A stretch of 64,000 nt of DNA from JBBQFI01 sp038237805 (lineage in GTDB: Bacteria > Verrucomicrobiota > Verrucomicrobiia > Chthoniobacterales > UBA10450). Below the pieces are notes generated by a model, which had not been told where the DNA came from, made no database searches, and saw nothing but the letters and a program-made list of their open reading frames with translations. Below are positions 8,283-17,162 of the stretch, one piece after another. The stretch's first letter is position 1. Each line of letters begins with the position of its first letter. The DNA lies in contig JBBRYI010000009.1 in assembly GCA_038237805.1 (NCBI GenBank), forward strand, positions 62,001 through 126,000, written 5' to 3'. Made by a program: the position numbers and the translations under genes.

Positions 8283-8573
8283 TTAGTCGACGCCTTCAAC
8301 CACGATCATTTTGCTCCTCGCCGTGCGGTGCCGCATCTTGCGCGGTTCCCGATATTCTTCGCAGTTCAGCCATTCCTTTGCCCGCGCCACGCTCTCGAAT
8401 TGCAAAATAACGATGCGCTTTGGGTTCCAGTCGCCTTCCAGCGCTTCAGCCGCGCCACCGCGCACGATATATCTGCCGCCATACTTCTCTACCGTCGCTC
8501 CCGCTAACTTCTTGTATTCCTCGTAACCAATTGGATCGGTGATATCGATTTCGACAATAATATATCCTGCCAT
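8283..8573 (-). CDS. DUF1330 family protein
   Basis: From ATG 8573 this gives 96 residues starting MAGYIIVEIDITDP, the typical DUF1330 start. YKKLAGATVEKYGGRYIVRGG and the RIVILQFESVARAKEWL segment form the ferredoxin-like (dimeric alpha/beta barrel) fold. The open frame extends upstream, but that part is encoded by a palindromic repeat at 8582-8609, so the shorter start is preferred. The function of the family is unknown. It is convergent with the DUF2723 gene, with 28 bases between. Confidence 0.85.
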   Translation of the reverse strand: MAGYIIVEIDITDPIGYEEYKKLAGATVEKYGGRYIVRGGAAEALEGDWNPKRIVILQFESVARAKEWLNCEEYREPRKMRHRTARSKMIVVEGVD

Positions 8574-8581
8574 GTCTTCAC

Positions 8582-8609
8582 TGTAGCGGCGGTCTCCGAC
8601 CGTCGCATT
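8582..8609. repeat. Palindromic repeat family B, single arm
   Basis: TGTAGCGGCGGTCTCCGACC and the following bases match the arm of the 45127-45215 and 52708-52777 elements. It lies directly upstream of the DUF1330 start. Confidence 0.7.
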
Positions 8610-8689
8610 CGTTTTCCCGAACTCGATTCCTCCCAACAAGCAGAAAAGTCGCTGGCGCGAATACGTGGCCTGCTATAAAAGAACTAACA

Positions 8690-9658
8690 ATGTCCGCGAC
8701 GCTCCAGCCTGTCCGCCCCATCGAATTGAGCGAAATACGGGAAGCGCGTGAACGCATTGCTGGTACGATTATTCGCACGCCGCTTATTCGCCTGGAGATC
8801 GGTCCCGATTACCCTGACATTCGTCTCAAGCTCGAAAACCTGCAGCCGATTAATGCCTACAAACTGCGCGGCGCCGCCAACGCCGTCGCGATGCTCTCTG
8901 AGGCAGAACGGAAGAAGGGCGTGTGGACGATAAGCGCAGGTAATGCCGGACAAGGTGTAGCTTATGCCGCGCGCAAGGCTGGTGTGCCGTCCACTGTTGT
9001 GGTTATCGAGACTGCGCCCAAATCCAAAATCGAGCGAATGCGCGCCCTCGGCGCGAAGCTAATCCCCGTGCCCTTTGAGGTCGCTTGGAAAGCTCTCGAA
9101 GATCGTTCCTTTCCCGGAATCGAAGCAACCTTTGTCCATCCCTTCGACGACCACAATTTTATCACCGGACATGCAACGATGGGCCTCGAAATCCTGGAAG
9201 ACGCTCCCGAAACGGAAGCAGTCATTGCTAGCATTGGAGGCGGCGGTCTTATCTCCGGTGTAGCTGCCGGCATCAAAGCTCTAAGGCCTGAGATCAAAGT
9301 ATGGGGCGCGGAACCGGAGACCGCCGCGCCTGCAGCCTTATCCTTTGCGAAAGGTTCGCCGCAAGTCTTCAAGGACTGGCAGTATTCGTTCGTCGATGGT
9401 GCCGGCGGTCAAAGCATCTTCCCGCGCATGTGGGAACGAATGGAGCCATTGGTCGATGGCTATATTGTCGTGAGTCTCGACGAGACAAAAAGAGCAATGC
9501 GACTCATGGCGGAGAAGGTGCGCATTATTTCTGAAGGCGCGGGAGCTTTACCGCTTGCGGCAGCGCTGACTGGGAAAGCTGGCAAAGGACCGATCGTCGC
9601 AGTCGTCTCGGGTGGTAACATCGATCTGGCAAAGTTCAGTGAATTGATTGCCGGTTAG
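8690..9658 (+). CDS. PLP-dependent threonine/serine dehydratase-like protein
   Basis: A 322-residue fold-type II PLP enzyme. Lys58 in NAYKLRGAAN is the expected Schiff-base lysine, SAGNAGQGVAYAA (about residues 82-94) is the substrate/carboxylate loop, and GGGGLISG (about 182-189) is the phosphate-binding glycine loop. The family deaminates L-threonine or L-serine to 2-oxobutyrate or pyruvate and includes catabolic threonine ammonia-lyases and serine racemases. No C-terminal ACT domain is present, so it is not the long feedback-regulated IlvA. The usual S-F-K-x-R-G is N-A-Y-K-L-R-G here. It is monocistronic. Confidence 0.85.
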   Translation: MSATLQPVRPIELSEIREARERIAGTIIRTPLIRLEIGPDYPDIRLKLENLQPINAYKLRGAANAVAMLSEAERKKGVWTISAGNAGQGVAYAARKAGVPSTVVVIETAPKSKIERMRALGAKLIPVPFEVAWKALEDRSFPGIEATFVHPFDDHNFITGHATMGLEILEDAPETEAVIASIGGGGLISGVAAGIKALRPEIKVWGAEPETAAPAALSFAKGSPQVFKDWQYSFVDGAGGQSIFPRMWERMEPLVDGYIVVSLDETKRAMRLMAEKVRIISEGAGALPLAAALTGKAGKGPIVAVVSGGNIDLAKFSELIAG

Positions 9659-9663
9659 TTAAC

Positions 9664-9810
9664 TATCATTCCGAGCGAAGCGAGGAACCCCTCATTCCAG
9701 CACGCGTCACTCGAATTACGAACTGTGCAATTCAGATCTCGATTATCCACTCCCCATTCATGAGGTCGCAAGGTTAGTTTGCGAGGTCCTTCGCTACGCT
9801 CGGGATGATC
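9664..9810. repeat. Palindromic repeat family A, pair of arms
   Basis: The left arm (ATCATTCCGAGCGAAGCGAG) and right arm (CTTCGCTACGCTCGGGATGAT) form an imperfect inverted repeat around about 100 bases of non-coding sequence. The same family recurs at 11629, 33270, 40331, 46027, 56204 and 59610. It fills the gap between two convergent genes and could act as a bidirectional terminator structure. Confidence 0.75.
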
Positions 9811-9845
9811 AGTCTTTTTTTGCCTAACGAGAAATATCTAATGCT

Positions 9846-10769
9846 TTAAGCCAGAGGCGGAACGATTTTGTCGATCTCGGCCATGTGCTCTGCCGTTAGT
9901 TTCCAACCGGTGGCTTCACTGACGTTTATCTTTACCTGTTCGGGCTTGCTTGCGCCGGCGATGACCGAAGCAACAGGCTTGTGCGCGAGTAACCAGCCGA
10001 ACGCCAGCTCGAGAATGGTGTGGTTATGAGATTGCGCGAAGTCGATTAGCCTTTCCACGATGTCGAGGTTCTTTCGCGTCACGACCTTTGGGCCAAACCC
10101 GTCACTTGCTCTGCTCCCTTCGGGCGGTCGCTGTCCTTTGCGATATTTGCCGGTAAGCAGGCCGCTCGCGAGCGGGAAATAGGGCAGAAACGCAATCCCG
10201 GCGTGCTCGCAATCAATCAAAATATCCTTCTCCGGTTCGCGGTGAAAGAGGCTGAACTCGTTTTGGACGCTAACGAAATGCGCGCCGTTCATCGCCGCGA
10301 CTTCTGCTTCCCGCAGTTGTGCGACGCTGAAATTGGAACAACCGATCTCGCGAACTTTGCCCGCACGCACTGCTTCGTTGAGCGCGTAGAGAGTCTCGCC
10401 AATTTGCGTCTCCGGATCCGGTTGATGTAGTTGATAAAGATCGATCCAATCGGTGCCGAGCCGATGCAGACTCGCATCCAATGCTTCCATCACATATTTC
10501 GGCTTCGCGCCTTTTCGCTTCTTGTCCATTTCCATCCCGAACTTCGTCGCGACAAAAATTTGATCACGACGCGAGCCGAGAGCACGGCCAAGAAATTCTT
10601 CACTTTGTCCCTTACCGTAAATATCGGCCGTATCGAAGAAATTGATGCCCGCATCAAGCGCGGCATCGACGACTTTTTTTGTGGCGCTGGCGTCGATGCG
10701 CCAACCGAAATTATTGCAACCCAATCCCAAGACCGTGACGTCGAGCGAACCGATCTTGCGTTTCTCCAT
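9846..10769 (-). CDS. Aldo/keto reductase
   Basis: About 307 residues from ATG 10769 (MEKRKIGSLDVTVLGLGCN). The AKR tetrad is present: Asp and Tyr in FFDTADIYGKG, Lys in VATKFG, His in YQLHQPD. The NADPH site is FSVAQL together with the C-terminal VIAGASKPEQV. The fold is a TIM barrel, and the enzyme reduces aldehydes or ketones with NADPH. The frame stays open to 10925, but those residues are low-complexity and basic, so the internal start is preferred. The physiological substrate cannot be inferred. It is close to the YajO/Tas-like subgroup by length. Confidence 0.88.
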   Translation of the reverse strand: MEKRKIGSLDVTVLGLGCNNFGWRIDASATKKVVDAALDAGINFFDTADIYGKGQSEEFLGRALGSRRDQIFVATKFGMEMDKKRKGAKPKYVMEALDASLHRLGTDWIDLYQLHQPDPETQIGETLYALNEAVRAGKVREIGCSNFSVAQLREAEVAAMNGAHFVSVQNEFSLFHREPEKDILIDCEHAGIAFLPYFPLASGLLTGKYRKGQRPPEGSRASDGFGPKVVTRKNLDIVERLIDFAQSHNHTILELAFGWLLAHKPVASVIAGASKPEQVKINVSEATGWKLTAEHMAEIDKIVPPLA

Positions 10770-10930
10770 TATCTCAGTGTTGTCCGATTCTGAAGATTTT
10801 TCCATCAACGAATGACCTGTGGCAATTGACTGAGCGTCGTTGCGCTGGGCTGGCATAACGAGAGTCTTTCGCTGCTTCGATGTGGTCTGGATGTAGCAGA
10901 TTTTCTTCTGCGGCCTTCGCCGCACAGTCT

Positions 10931-11005
10931 TCAGCTGCCGCCGTCACGGCGGCAGAATGGGAGTTAATATTCAGGCTTCTGCCGCTGAAGACAGCGCCAG
11001 CTACA
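10931..11005. repeat. Palindromic repeat family C, inverted pair
   Basis: TCAGCTGCCGCCGTCACGGC followed by GGCAGAA, then about 20 bases later an inverted degenerate copy ending CCAGCTACAA. The arm is also found inside gluQ at 56728-56791. It lies between the aldo/keto reductase start and recO. Confidence 0.7.
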
Positions 11006-11054
11006 ACTGCCCGCCTGAAATGACAGAGCGCAAGTCACGCGTAAGATCGGAGCG

Positions 11055-11615
11055 ATGGAGACAACGGCTGCGATCTTATTGCGCAAGCGAAAGCTGAGCG
11101 ACACGAGTCTGATTGTATCGTGGTGCACAGAGTCGTTAGGCTGTGTCCAGACGGTGGCCAAAGGCGCGCGCCGCGCCAGGAGTCCGTTTGCCGGCAAGCT
11201 CGATCTGTTTTTCGAGGCGGAGATTCAAATCGCGCGCAGCCGTAAATCCAATCTGCATACGTTGACGGAAATCGCGCTGCGCAATCCTTTCGGTGGAATC
11301 CGGAAGCATCATCTTCGCACCCAGACCGCGGCCTACTTCGTGGAGTTAATTGAGATCTGCACCGAATCCGATCATCACGAGCCGGAACTTTTTGCGCTCT
11401 TGCGCCGAGCATTTGGCTACCTCAACGAAAACGACCCGACGGCGAGAGCTGTCGCGCATTTCGAGACAGAGCTCGCGCAAATCACCGGCGTGCACGATGC
11501 AAGGATGCTGAAGAATGATCCCGCCTTTGCACTTGGAAATCTATTTGGTCGCTTACCGCTATCGCGCACACCGCTTCTGAAAGCGTTAAAATCAAGGGCG
11601 GGTCACAAAGTATAA
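11055..11615 (+). CDS. recO: DNA repair protein RecO
   Basis: A 186-residue protein. The N-terminal OB-fold domain begins ETTAAILLRKRKLSDTSLIV, followed by GCVQTVAKGARRARSPFAG, characteristic of RecO. The helical domain follows. RecO helps RecR load RecA onto SSB-coated single strands in the RecFOR pathway. It is shorter than the E. coli protein (about 240 residues), and no CxxC zinc site is seen. An exact TCGTTAGGC lies at 11133-11141, read as S-L-G. It is monocistronic. Confidence 0.85.
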   Translation: METTAAILLRKRKLSDTSLIVSWCTESLGCVQTVAKGARRARSPFAGKLDLFFEAEIQIARSRKSNLHTLTEIALRNPFGGIRKHHLRTQTAAYFVELIEICTESDHHEPELFALLRRAFGYLNENDPTARAVAHFETELAQITGVHDARMLKNDPAFALGNLFGRLPLSRTPLLKALKSRAGHKV

Positions 11616-11628
11616 GTGGCCCACATCT

Positions 11629-11700
11629 GTCATCCTGAGCGTAGCGAAGGACCTCACGAAATCAAAGCTCGTGGGATTCCTCGCTTTGCTCGGAATGACC
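11629..11700. repeat. Palindromic repeat family A element
   Basis: GTCATCCTGAGCGTAGCGAA and an inverted arm ending TTTGCTCGGAATGACC lie about 30 bases apart in the recO-yceI gap. Confidence 0.75.
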
Positions 11701-11765
11701 AAAGGACAGGGCAGAGTTGCAATTAATGCGTTGACCTTGACGATGGCGAAGAGAAAGTCGCTCCG

Positions 11766-12344
11766 ATGAACGGGATTCGAATTTTGTCTTTGATACTGGC
11801 TTGTGTCGCGCCGATCGCTACGACTTCGGCCAGCGACACCTTTCAGATCGATCCAACTCATTCGCGAATCGGTTTCAAAGTGCACCAGGCCGTCACCACG
11901 GTGACTGGTCGCTTTAAACAATTTGGCGGCACGATCGAAGTCGATCGTGAGCATCCGGAGAAATCATCCGTGACCGCGACGATTCAGGTGAAGAGCATCG
12001 ATACCGGCATTGCAAAGCGCGATGCGCATTTAAGCGGTCCGGAATTTTTCAATGCACCAAAATTTCCGGAAATCACATTCAAAAGCCGGAGCGTAAAGCA
12101 GACAGGTCCCGATGCAGGCGATATCCTCGGTGACTTCACCATGCATGGCGTGACCAGGCCAATCACCCTGCACGTGAAATTGCTCACGAAGAACGGAGAA
12201 CAAACAACGCGCTGGCAGGTGACGACTGAGCCGTTAAGTCGTCGCGAATTTGGAACGCAATTCGGTAAGACGCTTGAGGGCGTTTCGATGATCAGCGACA
12301 AAGTTGGAGTCGATATCGAAATCGTCGCGAGCGCTGCGCACTAG
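11766..12344 (+). CDS. YceI family periplasmic protein
   Basis: A 192-residue protein with a signal peptide (residues 1-22, ending TSAS) followed by a YceI lipocalin-like domain: FQIDPTHSRIGFKV, the long SSVTATIQVKSIDTG strand pair, and LGDFTMHGVTRPITLHV, the most conserved motif of the family. YceI proteins bind polyisoprenoid-type lipids in the periplasm; the exact role is unsettled. Length is normal. Its 3' end overlaps the convergent permease-like gene by four bases. Confidence 0.92.
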   Translation: MNGIRILSLILACVAPIATTSASDTFQIDPTHSRIGFKVHQAVTTVTGRFKQFGGTIEVDREHPEKSSVTATIQVKSIDTGIAKRDAHLSGPEFFNAPKFPEITFKSRSVKQTGPDAGDILGDFTMHGVTRPITLHVKLLTKNGEQTTRWQVTTEPLSRREFGTQFGKTLEGVSMISDKVGVDIEIVASAAH

Positions 12345-12913
12345 GGCCGATCGCAAAGTTCTCGAGACCGAACCATTTTTCTCGCGACAAGGAAAATGGC
12401 GATCAGCGGTATCGTCGTAATAGCCGAGCTGACGATTAAGAAGGGCAGACTTGTCACGACGTGAAGCGCTTGCCCTTGAAGATATTCCAACCCTCGTGCG
12501 AGAAGTTCGCCGACAGTCGCCATCAAAAGAAGAATAGCGAGAAGCAACATCGTCCCTCTGACAAGTGGCAGCACGACATGCCAGTAAATCCGGAATTGTC
12601 CACATCCGTCCAGACGCGCCGCATCCATTCGATCGCGTGAAGTGTCTTTGAGCGCATAGATCAGCAGAATGATGCTGAATGCGGAGACCATCCAATCGGC
12701 GAACCAAACCCAGTAGAGCACCGCGTTCGTCTCAAAGACATATGTCTTGATTAGTTGTGAAACGATCCATGCTTGGGAGCAGAGGATGATGGCGAACAAG
12801 ACCAGCGCTGTTCCGCGCCCGTTCCAGTACATTCGCGCCAATGCGTAGGCCAGGAAAGAATAGGCGAGAAGAGCGCAAATAAGATTCACGCCGGCAACCG
12901 TTGTCCAGATCAC
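12341..12913 (-). CDS. Lone ABC-permease-like membrane protein
   Basis: A 190-residue protein with about five membrane helices. Residues 95-120 contain DAARLDGCGQFRIYWHVVLP, which fits the EAA loop of MalG-type sugar permeases (x-A-A-x-x-D-G, then a LP-L motif). That loop contacts the ATPase in import ABC transporters. Full permeases have about 270-280 residues, so this one seems shortened, and no ATPase, second permease or binding protein lies nearby. It could be a remnant or an orphan subunit using a shared ATPase. Function is uncertain. Confidence 0.6.
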   Translation of the reverse strand: MIWTTVAGVNLICALLAYSFLAYALARMYWNGRGTALVLFAIILCSQAWIVSQLIKTYVFETNAVLYWVWFADWMVSAFSIILLIYALKDTSRDRMDAARLDGCGQFRIYWHVVLPLVRGTMLLLAILLLMATVGELLARGLEYLQGQALHVVTSLPFLIVSSAITTIPLIAIFLVARKMVRSRELCDRP

Positions 12914-12939
12914 GATCTCGAATAATATGCTTGCGGCTT

Positions 12940-13209
12940 ATGGGCAACCTGCAAACGACCGGGCTTTTGTTGGGATGGCTCGGCATGGGGTGCTGGGGCG
13001 TCTGTTTCTGGTGGATGCATCGGCTTTCTTCACGGCAGGAAACGATGTTGAAGGAACTGCACGAGATGACCACGCGCATCGAACGGTTGTCCCAAGCCGA
13101 GCATGACATGATTCGGCAGGTGCACCCAGCCGTCGGTGAGATAAAGGAATCTGTGAAAGACGTGGCCGCGGCTGTTTCCGAAAATCCATCCACACAGAAA
13201 TCCAAATAG
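12940..13209 (+). CDS. Small membrane protein with coiled coil, upstream of pxpB
   Basis: 89 residues from ATG 12940 (MGNLQTTGLLLGWLG). One membrane helix at about residues 5-25 is followed by a charged helical segment likely to form a coiled coil (residues 30-75). I do not recognise a family. The stop codon overlaps the GTG start of pxpB (TAGTG), so it is translated together with the 5-oxoprolinase genes and may belong to that operon. Confidence 0.6.
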   Translation: MGNLQTTGLLLGWLGMGCWGVCFWWMHRLSSRQETMLKELHEMTTRIERLSQAEHDMIRQVHPAVGEIKESVKDVAAAVSENPSTQKSK

Positions 13210-13922
13210 TGGAATTCATCCCGCTTGGAGATTCGGCGTTGCTAATTCGTCTGGGCGATGATCTGGAGAAATTGGCGCCGCGATCTTTCGAAAACATACT
13301 CGGTGCGCTGCAGCGATTGGAAGCCGCACAAATTTCAGGCGTGGTCGATCTCACTTTGTCCTATGCAACAATTGCCGTGTTCTTCGATCCGGGGCGGGTC
13401 GTTGAAGCGGGTGCGCCGGTTGGGAACCTAGTCGATTGGTTAACAGCGAAAATTCAAGGCGCGTTGCAGAAGGGCTCAAAACGAAAACAAAAAAAGATCG
13501 AATCACGCCTGGTTGAAATACCTGTTTGCTATGAACAGGAGTTTGGTCTCGATCTCGATGAAGTCGCGCAACGTGCCGCCATCTCGATCAAAGAATTAAT
13601 ACAGCTTCACACCGCGCCCGAGTACCGCGTGGCGTGTGTAGGCTTCACGCCTGGCTTTGGCTTCTTGAGTGGACTTGATCAGAAGCTCGCGACGCCGCGA
13701 CGTGAAGCGCCGCGCACAGCAGTGCCGGCAGGTTCAGTCGCAATTGGAGGGATCCAGACTGGAGTCTATCCGATCCGTTCCCCGGGCGGCTGGAACGTCA
13801 TCGGCCGTACGGCACTGCGAATGTTTGACCTGCAGCGCGATCCCCCGGCGCTGCTGAGCGCCGGCGATCGCGTTCGTTTTCACTCGATCACCCGCGCAGA
13901 GTTCGACTCGTTAGGCAAATGA
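13209..13922 (+). CDS. pxpB: 5-oxoprolinase subunit B
   Basis: A 237-residue protein of the KipI/allophanate hydrolase subunit 1 family. The C-terminal cyclophilin-like domain shows YRVACVGFTPGFGFLSGL and then PRTAVPAGSVAIGGIQTGVY and SPGGWNVIGRT, all highly conserved. With PxpA and PxpC it hydrolyses 5-oxo-L-proline to glutamate using ATP. GTG start overlaps the previous stop; the stop overlaps the pxpC start (ATGA). An exact 9-mer motif (13908-13916) encodes the S-L-G near the C terminus. Confidence 0.95.
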   Translation: MEFIPLGDSALLIRLGDDLEKLAPRSFENILGALQRLEAAQISGVVDLTLSYATIAVFFDPGRVVEAGAPVGNLVDWLTAKIQGALQKGSKRKQKKIESRLVEIPVCYEQEFGLDLDEVAQRAAISIKELIQLHTAPEYRVACVGFTPGFGFLSGLDQKLATPRREAPRTAVPAGSVAIGGIQTGVYPIRSPGGWNVIGRTALRMFDLQRDPPALLSAGDRVRFHSITRAEFDSLGK

Positions 13923-14905
13923 TTACGCAAATTCTCCGGGCCGGACCGCTGGCGAGTGTGCAGGATCCCGGGCGTTTTGGTCATCGCAGGATTGGCGTCG
14001 GAAGCGGCGGCGCCTTGGATCCGTTTGCTGCGCGCGTGGCAAATCTGCTTGTCAGTAACGACGTCACGGCGGCGCTAATCGAAGTGACGCTCGGCAATTT
14101 TCGAATTCGATTCACCGACGAGCGCGTGATTGCGTGGTGCGGCGGTGCGTTCCCAGTGCAGATCGGTCAGGACAAGATTTCGGCTGGCCACGCTTTTCTC
14201 GTTCGCGCTGGTGACGAGCTCGTGACCGGTGCGCCCCAAATCGGCTGTCGCATGTGGCTTGCGATTTCGGGTGGCATCGATGTTCCGTTTGTACTCGGAA
14301 GTCGATCGACGGATATGCGTGCTGCATTCGGCGGTTTCAATGGTCGCGCATTACACGACGGAGACGATCTGCCGCTGGGCGAGGTGACGGCGCCAGCGCG
14401 TGCTCACATGAAGACAATGCGCGAGAAGCGTCTGTCGAGTTGGAGTGCGCCACGCGAATGGATTAGCACGGCCACGCGTTACCCAAAACTCCGCCTTACT
14501 CGCGGCGCTGATTGGGACCGCTTCAATACTTCCACGCAAGAAGCCTTAATGAGCGGAAAATTCACCGTTACACCGGAAGTCGATCGGATGGGCGTTCGTC
14601 TCGATGGTCCGGAACTGAAACGAATTGAGGCGAGTGATCTTTTGTCGGAGGCCGTTGTGCCCGGAACCATTCAAGTGCCGCCCAGTGGAAAACCGATCCT
14701 CTTGTCTGGGGATTGCCAAACCATCGGCGGTTATCCCAAGATCGCGCACGTGATCACAGTTGACCTGCCGATCGTGGCGCAACTTCGCACCGGCGATGAA
14801 GTTCGGTTTCAAGAAACATCGATAAGCGAAGCGCATTCGCTTTTGCTCCAGCGCGAACGTGATCTCGATCGGTTTCGAATCGGCCTTGATCTCAAAACTT
14901 CATGA
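13919..14905 (+). CDS. pxpC: 5-oxoprolinase subunit C
   Basis: A 328-residue protein of the KipA/allophanate hydrolase subunit 2 family. It begins with VLRAGPLASVQDPGRFGHR-like residues (ILRAGPLASVQDPGR) and has GVGSGGALDPFAARVANLLV, the family signature. The C-terminal part carries SEAVVPGTIQVPPSGKPI and SGDCQTIGGYPKIAHV. It works in the ATP-dependent PxpABC complex. Four-base ATGA overlaps on both sides point to tight translational coupling. Confidence 0.96.
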   Translation: MITQILRAGPLASVQDPGRFGHRRIGVGSGGALDPFAARVANLLVSNDVTAALIEVTLGNFRIRFTDERVIAWCGGAFPVQIGQDKISAGHAFLVRAGDELVTGAPQIGCRMWLAISGGIDVPFVLGSRSTDMRAAFGGFNGRALHDGDDLPLGEVTAPARAHMKTMREKRLSSWSAPREWISTATRYPKLRLTRGADWDRFNTSTQEALMSGKFTVTPEVDRMGVRLDGPELKRIEASDLLSEAVVPGTIQVPPSGKPILLSGDCQTIGGYPKIAHVITVDLPIVAQLRTGDEVRFQETSISEAHSLLLQRERDLDRFRIGLDLKTS

Positions 14906-15654
14906 GCCTCTGTGTCGATCTCAACGCAGACCTGGGGGAGGGGGCCGGTCACGATGAAGACATTCTCGAATTCGTCAGTTCGGCCAGCATCGCCTGTGGA
15001 TTTCATGCCGGCGACCCGACATTGATTTCTGCGTCAATCCGCGCGGCGCACGAACTCGAAGTTGCGGTCGGTGCACATCCAAGTTTTCCTGATCGAGCCA
15101 ACTTCGGCCGCACCGAGATGGCATTGCCATTAGACGAAATTTCGTCGGTCGTGATGTACCAGCTCGGCGCGTTTCAAGCGCTCGCGCGCGCGGCTGGGAC
15201 GGAGATGAACCACGTGAAGGCGCATGGCGCTCTTTATAATATGGCGGCGCGCGATCGTTCGCTTGCGGAGGTGATTGTTAACGCTGTCATCGCGCTCGAT
15301 CCGAAGTTGATCTTGTTCGTTCCGCCCGGAAGTGTTTTCGAGCGCGTCGCCAAAGAACGGGGATTGCAGACCGCGCGCGAAGTTTTCGCGGATCGCAATT
15401 ACATGCCGGATGGTTCACTCGTCTCGCGCTCGTCGCCGGATGCGTTTGTGCGTGATCCAGTCGAGGCGGCAGAACGCGTTATTCGGATGTTAAAGGAACA
15501 GAAGGTGCGCGCGATCGACGGCGCTGATGTTTCAGTCGCTGCCGAAACCATTTGCGTGCACGGCGACAATCCGGAAGCCGTGGAATTTGTGCAAAAATTG
15601 CGTGCGCGTCTGACCTCTGAAGAAGTCATGATCGCAGCCCCGGGACGCTCATGA
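14902..15654 (+). CDS. pxpA: 5-oxoprolinase subunit A (LamB/YcsF family)
   Basis: A 250-residue protein that begins CVDLNADLGEGAGHDE and continues with SIACGFHAGDP, the strongest LamB/YcsF signatures. MNHVKAHGALYN and EVFADRNYMPDGSLVSR follow. PxpA is the ring-opening component of the bacterial 5-oxoprolinase. It overlaps pxpC and the downstream permease gene by ATGA. The gene set gives a self-contained route from pyroglutamate to glutamate. Confidence 0.97.
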   Translation: MSLCVDLNADLGEGAGHDEDILEFVSSASIACGFHAGDPTLISASIRAAHELEVAVGAHPSFPDRANFGRTEMALPLDEISSVVMYQLGAFQALARAAGTEMNHVKAHGALYNMAARDRSLAEVIVNAVIALDPKLILFVPPGSVFERVAKERGLQTAREVFADRNYMPDGSLVSRSSPDAFVRDPVEAAERVIRMLKEQKVRAIDGADVSVAAETICVHGDNPEAVEFVQKLRARLTSEEVMIAAPGRS

Positions 15655-17162
15655 ACGAGCGTCGTGAAGAAGCGCAGCTCGTCCAGGGCCTCGGGTTGCT
15701 CGATGCCACAATGATCGTGGTTGGCTCGATGGTCGGGTCCGGAATTTTCATCGTCTCGGCAGAATCGTCGCGTTTGATCGGCGCACCGGGTTGGCTGTTG
15801 ATGACGTGGATCATCGCGGGCGTGCTTACCATTACGGGCGCACTTTGTTGCGCGGAATTGGCGGCGATGATGCCGCGCGCTGGCGGACCTTATGTTTTTC
15901 TTCGCGAGGCTTACGGCCCATCAGTTGGATTTCTTTATGGCTGGGCGGTATTTCTCGTCATCCAAACAGGAACGATTGCGGCCGTTGCGGTGGCTTTCGC
16001 AAAGTTTCTTGGTGTTCTCGCGCCGGCAATCGCAACCGAGAATTATCTTATCGCACCAATCCGAGTCGGGACCGGATATGCCCTGAGCCTTTCCACCGAA
16101 CAACTCGTCGCCGTGCTGCTGATTTTGTTATTGAGCTGGACAAACACGCGGGGTCTCGAGCTCGGAAAACTCGTCCAGAATGTTTTCACCTTTGCTAAAA
16201 CCGCTGCACTGCTCGCGTTGATCGTAATTGGTCTTTCGTTAGGCTGGAAACCCGCTTGCGCTGCGCTTTCGGCTGATTGGTGGAATCCGCGAGCGAATGG
16301 CTGGAACCCGCAGATCGCGCAGCCTGGTCTCGCACTCGCGGGCGCCCTCGCCATCGCAGTTCTTCTCGGCAAAGCGATGGTCGGCCCGCTCTTCGCTCAA
16401 TCGGCCTGGAACAATGTGACCTTTACCGGAAGCGAAGTGCGCGATCCGGGAAAAAATCTGCCACGCGCGCTGCTCGCCGGCTGCGCCATTGTCGTCACGC
16501 TATACGTGCTCGCGAATGTGGCCTATCTCGCGACGCTCTCATTCCCACAAATCCAAAACGCGCCGCAAAATCGCGTAGCCGTGGCCGCCATGCGTGCAGT
16601 CCTTGGTGCACCCGGAACAATCGCGATGGCAGTTGCCATCATGATTTCAACTTTTGGTTGTAACAACGGTCTCATCCTGGCCGGCGCGCGCGTGTATTAT
16701 GCGATGGCGCGTGATGCACTTTTTTTCCGCGGCGCGTCCACAACGAACAAACATCACGCTCCTGCGATCGCGCTTGCAACTCAAGGCGTCTGGGCCGCGT
16801 TTCTCACTCTGCCGCGCACCGTCGTCACCAATCCAACGACCGGCTCGACGTCCTTTGGAAATGTCTACACGCAACTGCTCGAGTACATCGTCTCCGCTGA
16901 TCTGGTCTTTTATGTGCTGATGGTCGGCGCGGTCATCGTGCTGCGAAGAAAGGTGCCGGCGGCCGAACGTCCGTATCGCACATGGGGTTATCCCATTGTG
17001 CCGCTAATTTACATCGCGATCGCTGGATTGTTAATCATCGATCTCGCGTGGCTCGCGCCGACAACGTCAGGAATAGGCGTGTTGATAGTGCTCACCGGTA
17101 TTCCTGTCTATCTGGCGTGGCGCAAAAAAAATCTGGGTAGGGCGGATGTCTCGTCCGCCTAA
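15651..17162 (+). CDS. APC-family amino acid permease, probable 5-oxoproline or amino acid importer
   Basis: A 503-residue protein with about twelve membrane helices. The APC signature GSMVGSGIFIV lies in the first helix, and AAMMPRAGGPYVFLREAYGP follows helix 2. The family imports amino acids by proton or solute symport. It is co-translated with pxpA (ATGA overlap), so the substrate may be 5-oxoproline; this is inferred from context. The last residues (GRADVSSA) and the TAA stop are encoded by a repeat that begins at about 17136, so the natural C terminus may have been altered. Confidence 0.88.
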   Translation: MNERREEAQLVQGLGLLDATMIVVGSMVGSGIFIVSAESSRLIGAPGWLLMTWIIAGVLTITGALCCAELAAMMPRAGGPYVFLREAYGPSVGFLYGWAVFLVIQTGTIAAVAVAFAKFLGVLAPAIATENYLIAPIRVGTGYALSLSTEQLVAVLLILLLSWTNTRGLELGKLVQNVFTFAKTAALLALIVIGLSLGWKPACAALSADWWNPRANGWNPQIAQPGLALAGALAIAVLLGKAMVGPLFAQSAWNNVTFTGSEVRDPGKNLPRALLAGCAIVVTLYVLANVAYLATLSFPQIQNAPQNRVAVAAMRAVLGAPGTIAMAVAIMISTFGCNNGLILAGARVYYAMARDALFFRGASTTNKHHAPAIALATQGVWAAFLTLPRTVVTNPTTGSTSFGNVYTQLLEYIVSADLVFYVLMVGAVIVLRRKVPAAERPYRTWGYPIVPLIYIAIAGLLIIDLAWLAPTTSGIGVLIVLTGIPVYLAWRKKNLGRADVSSA

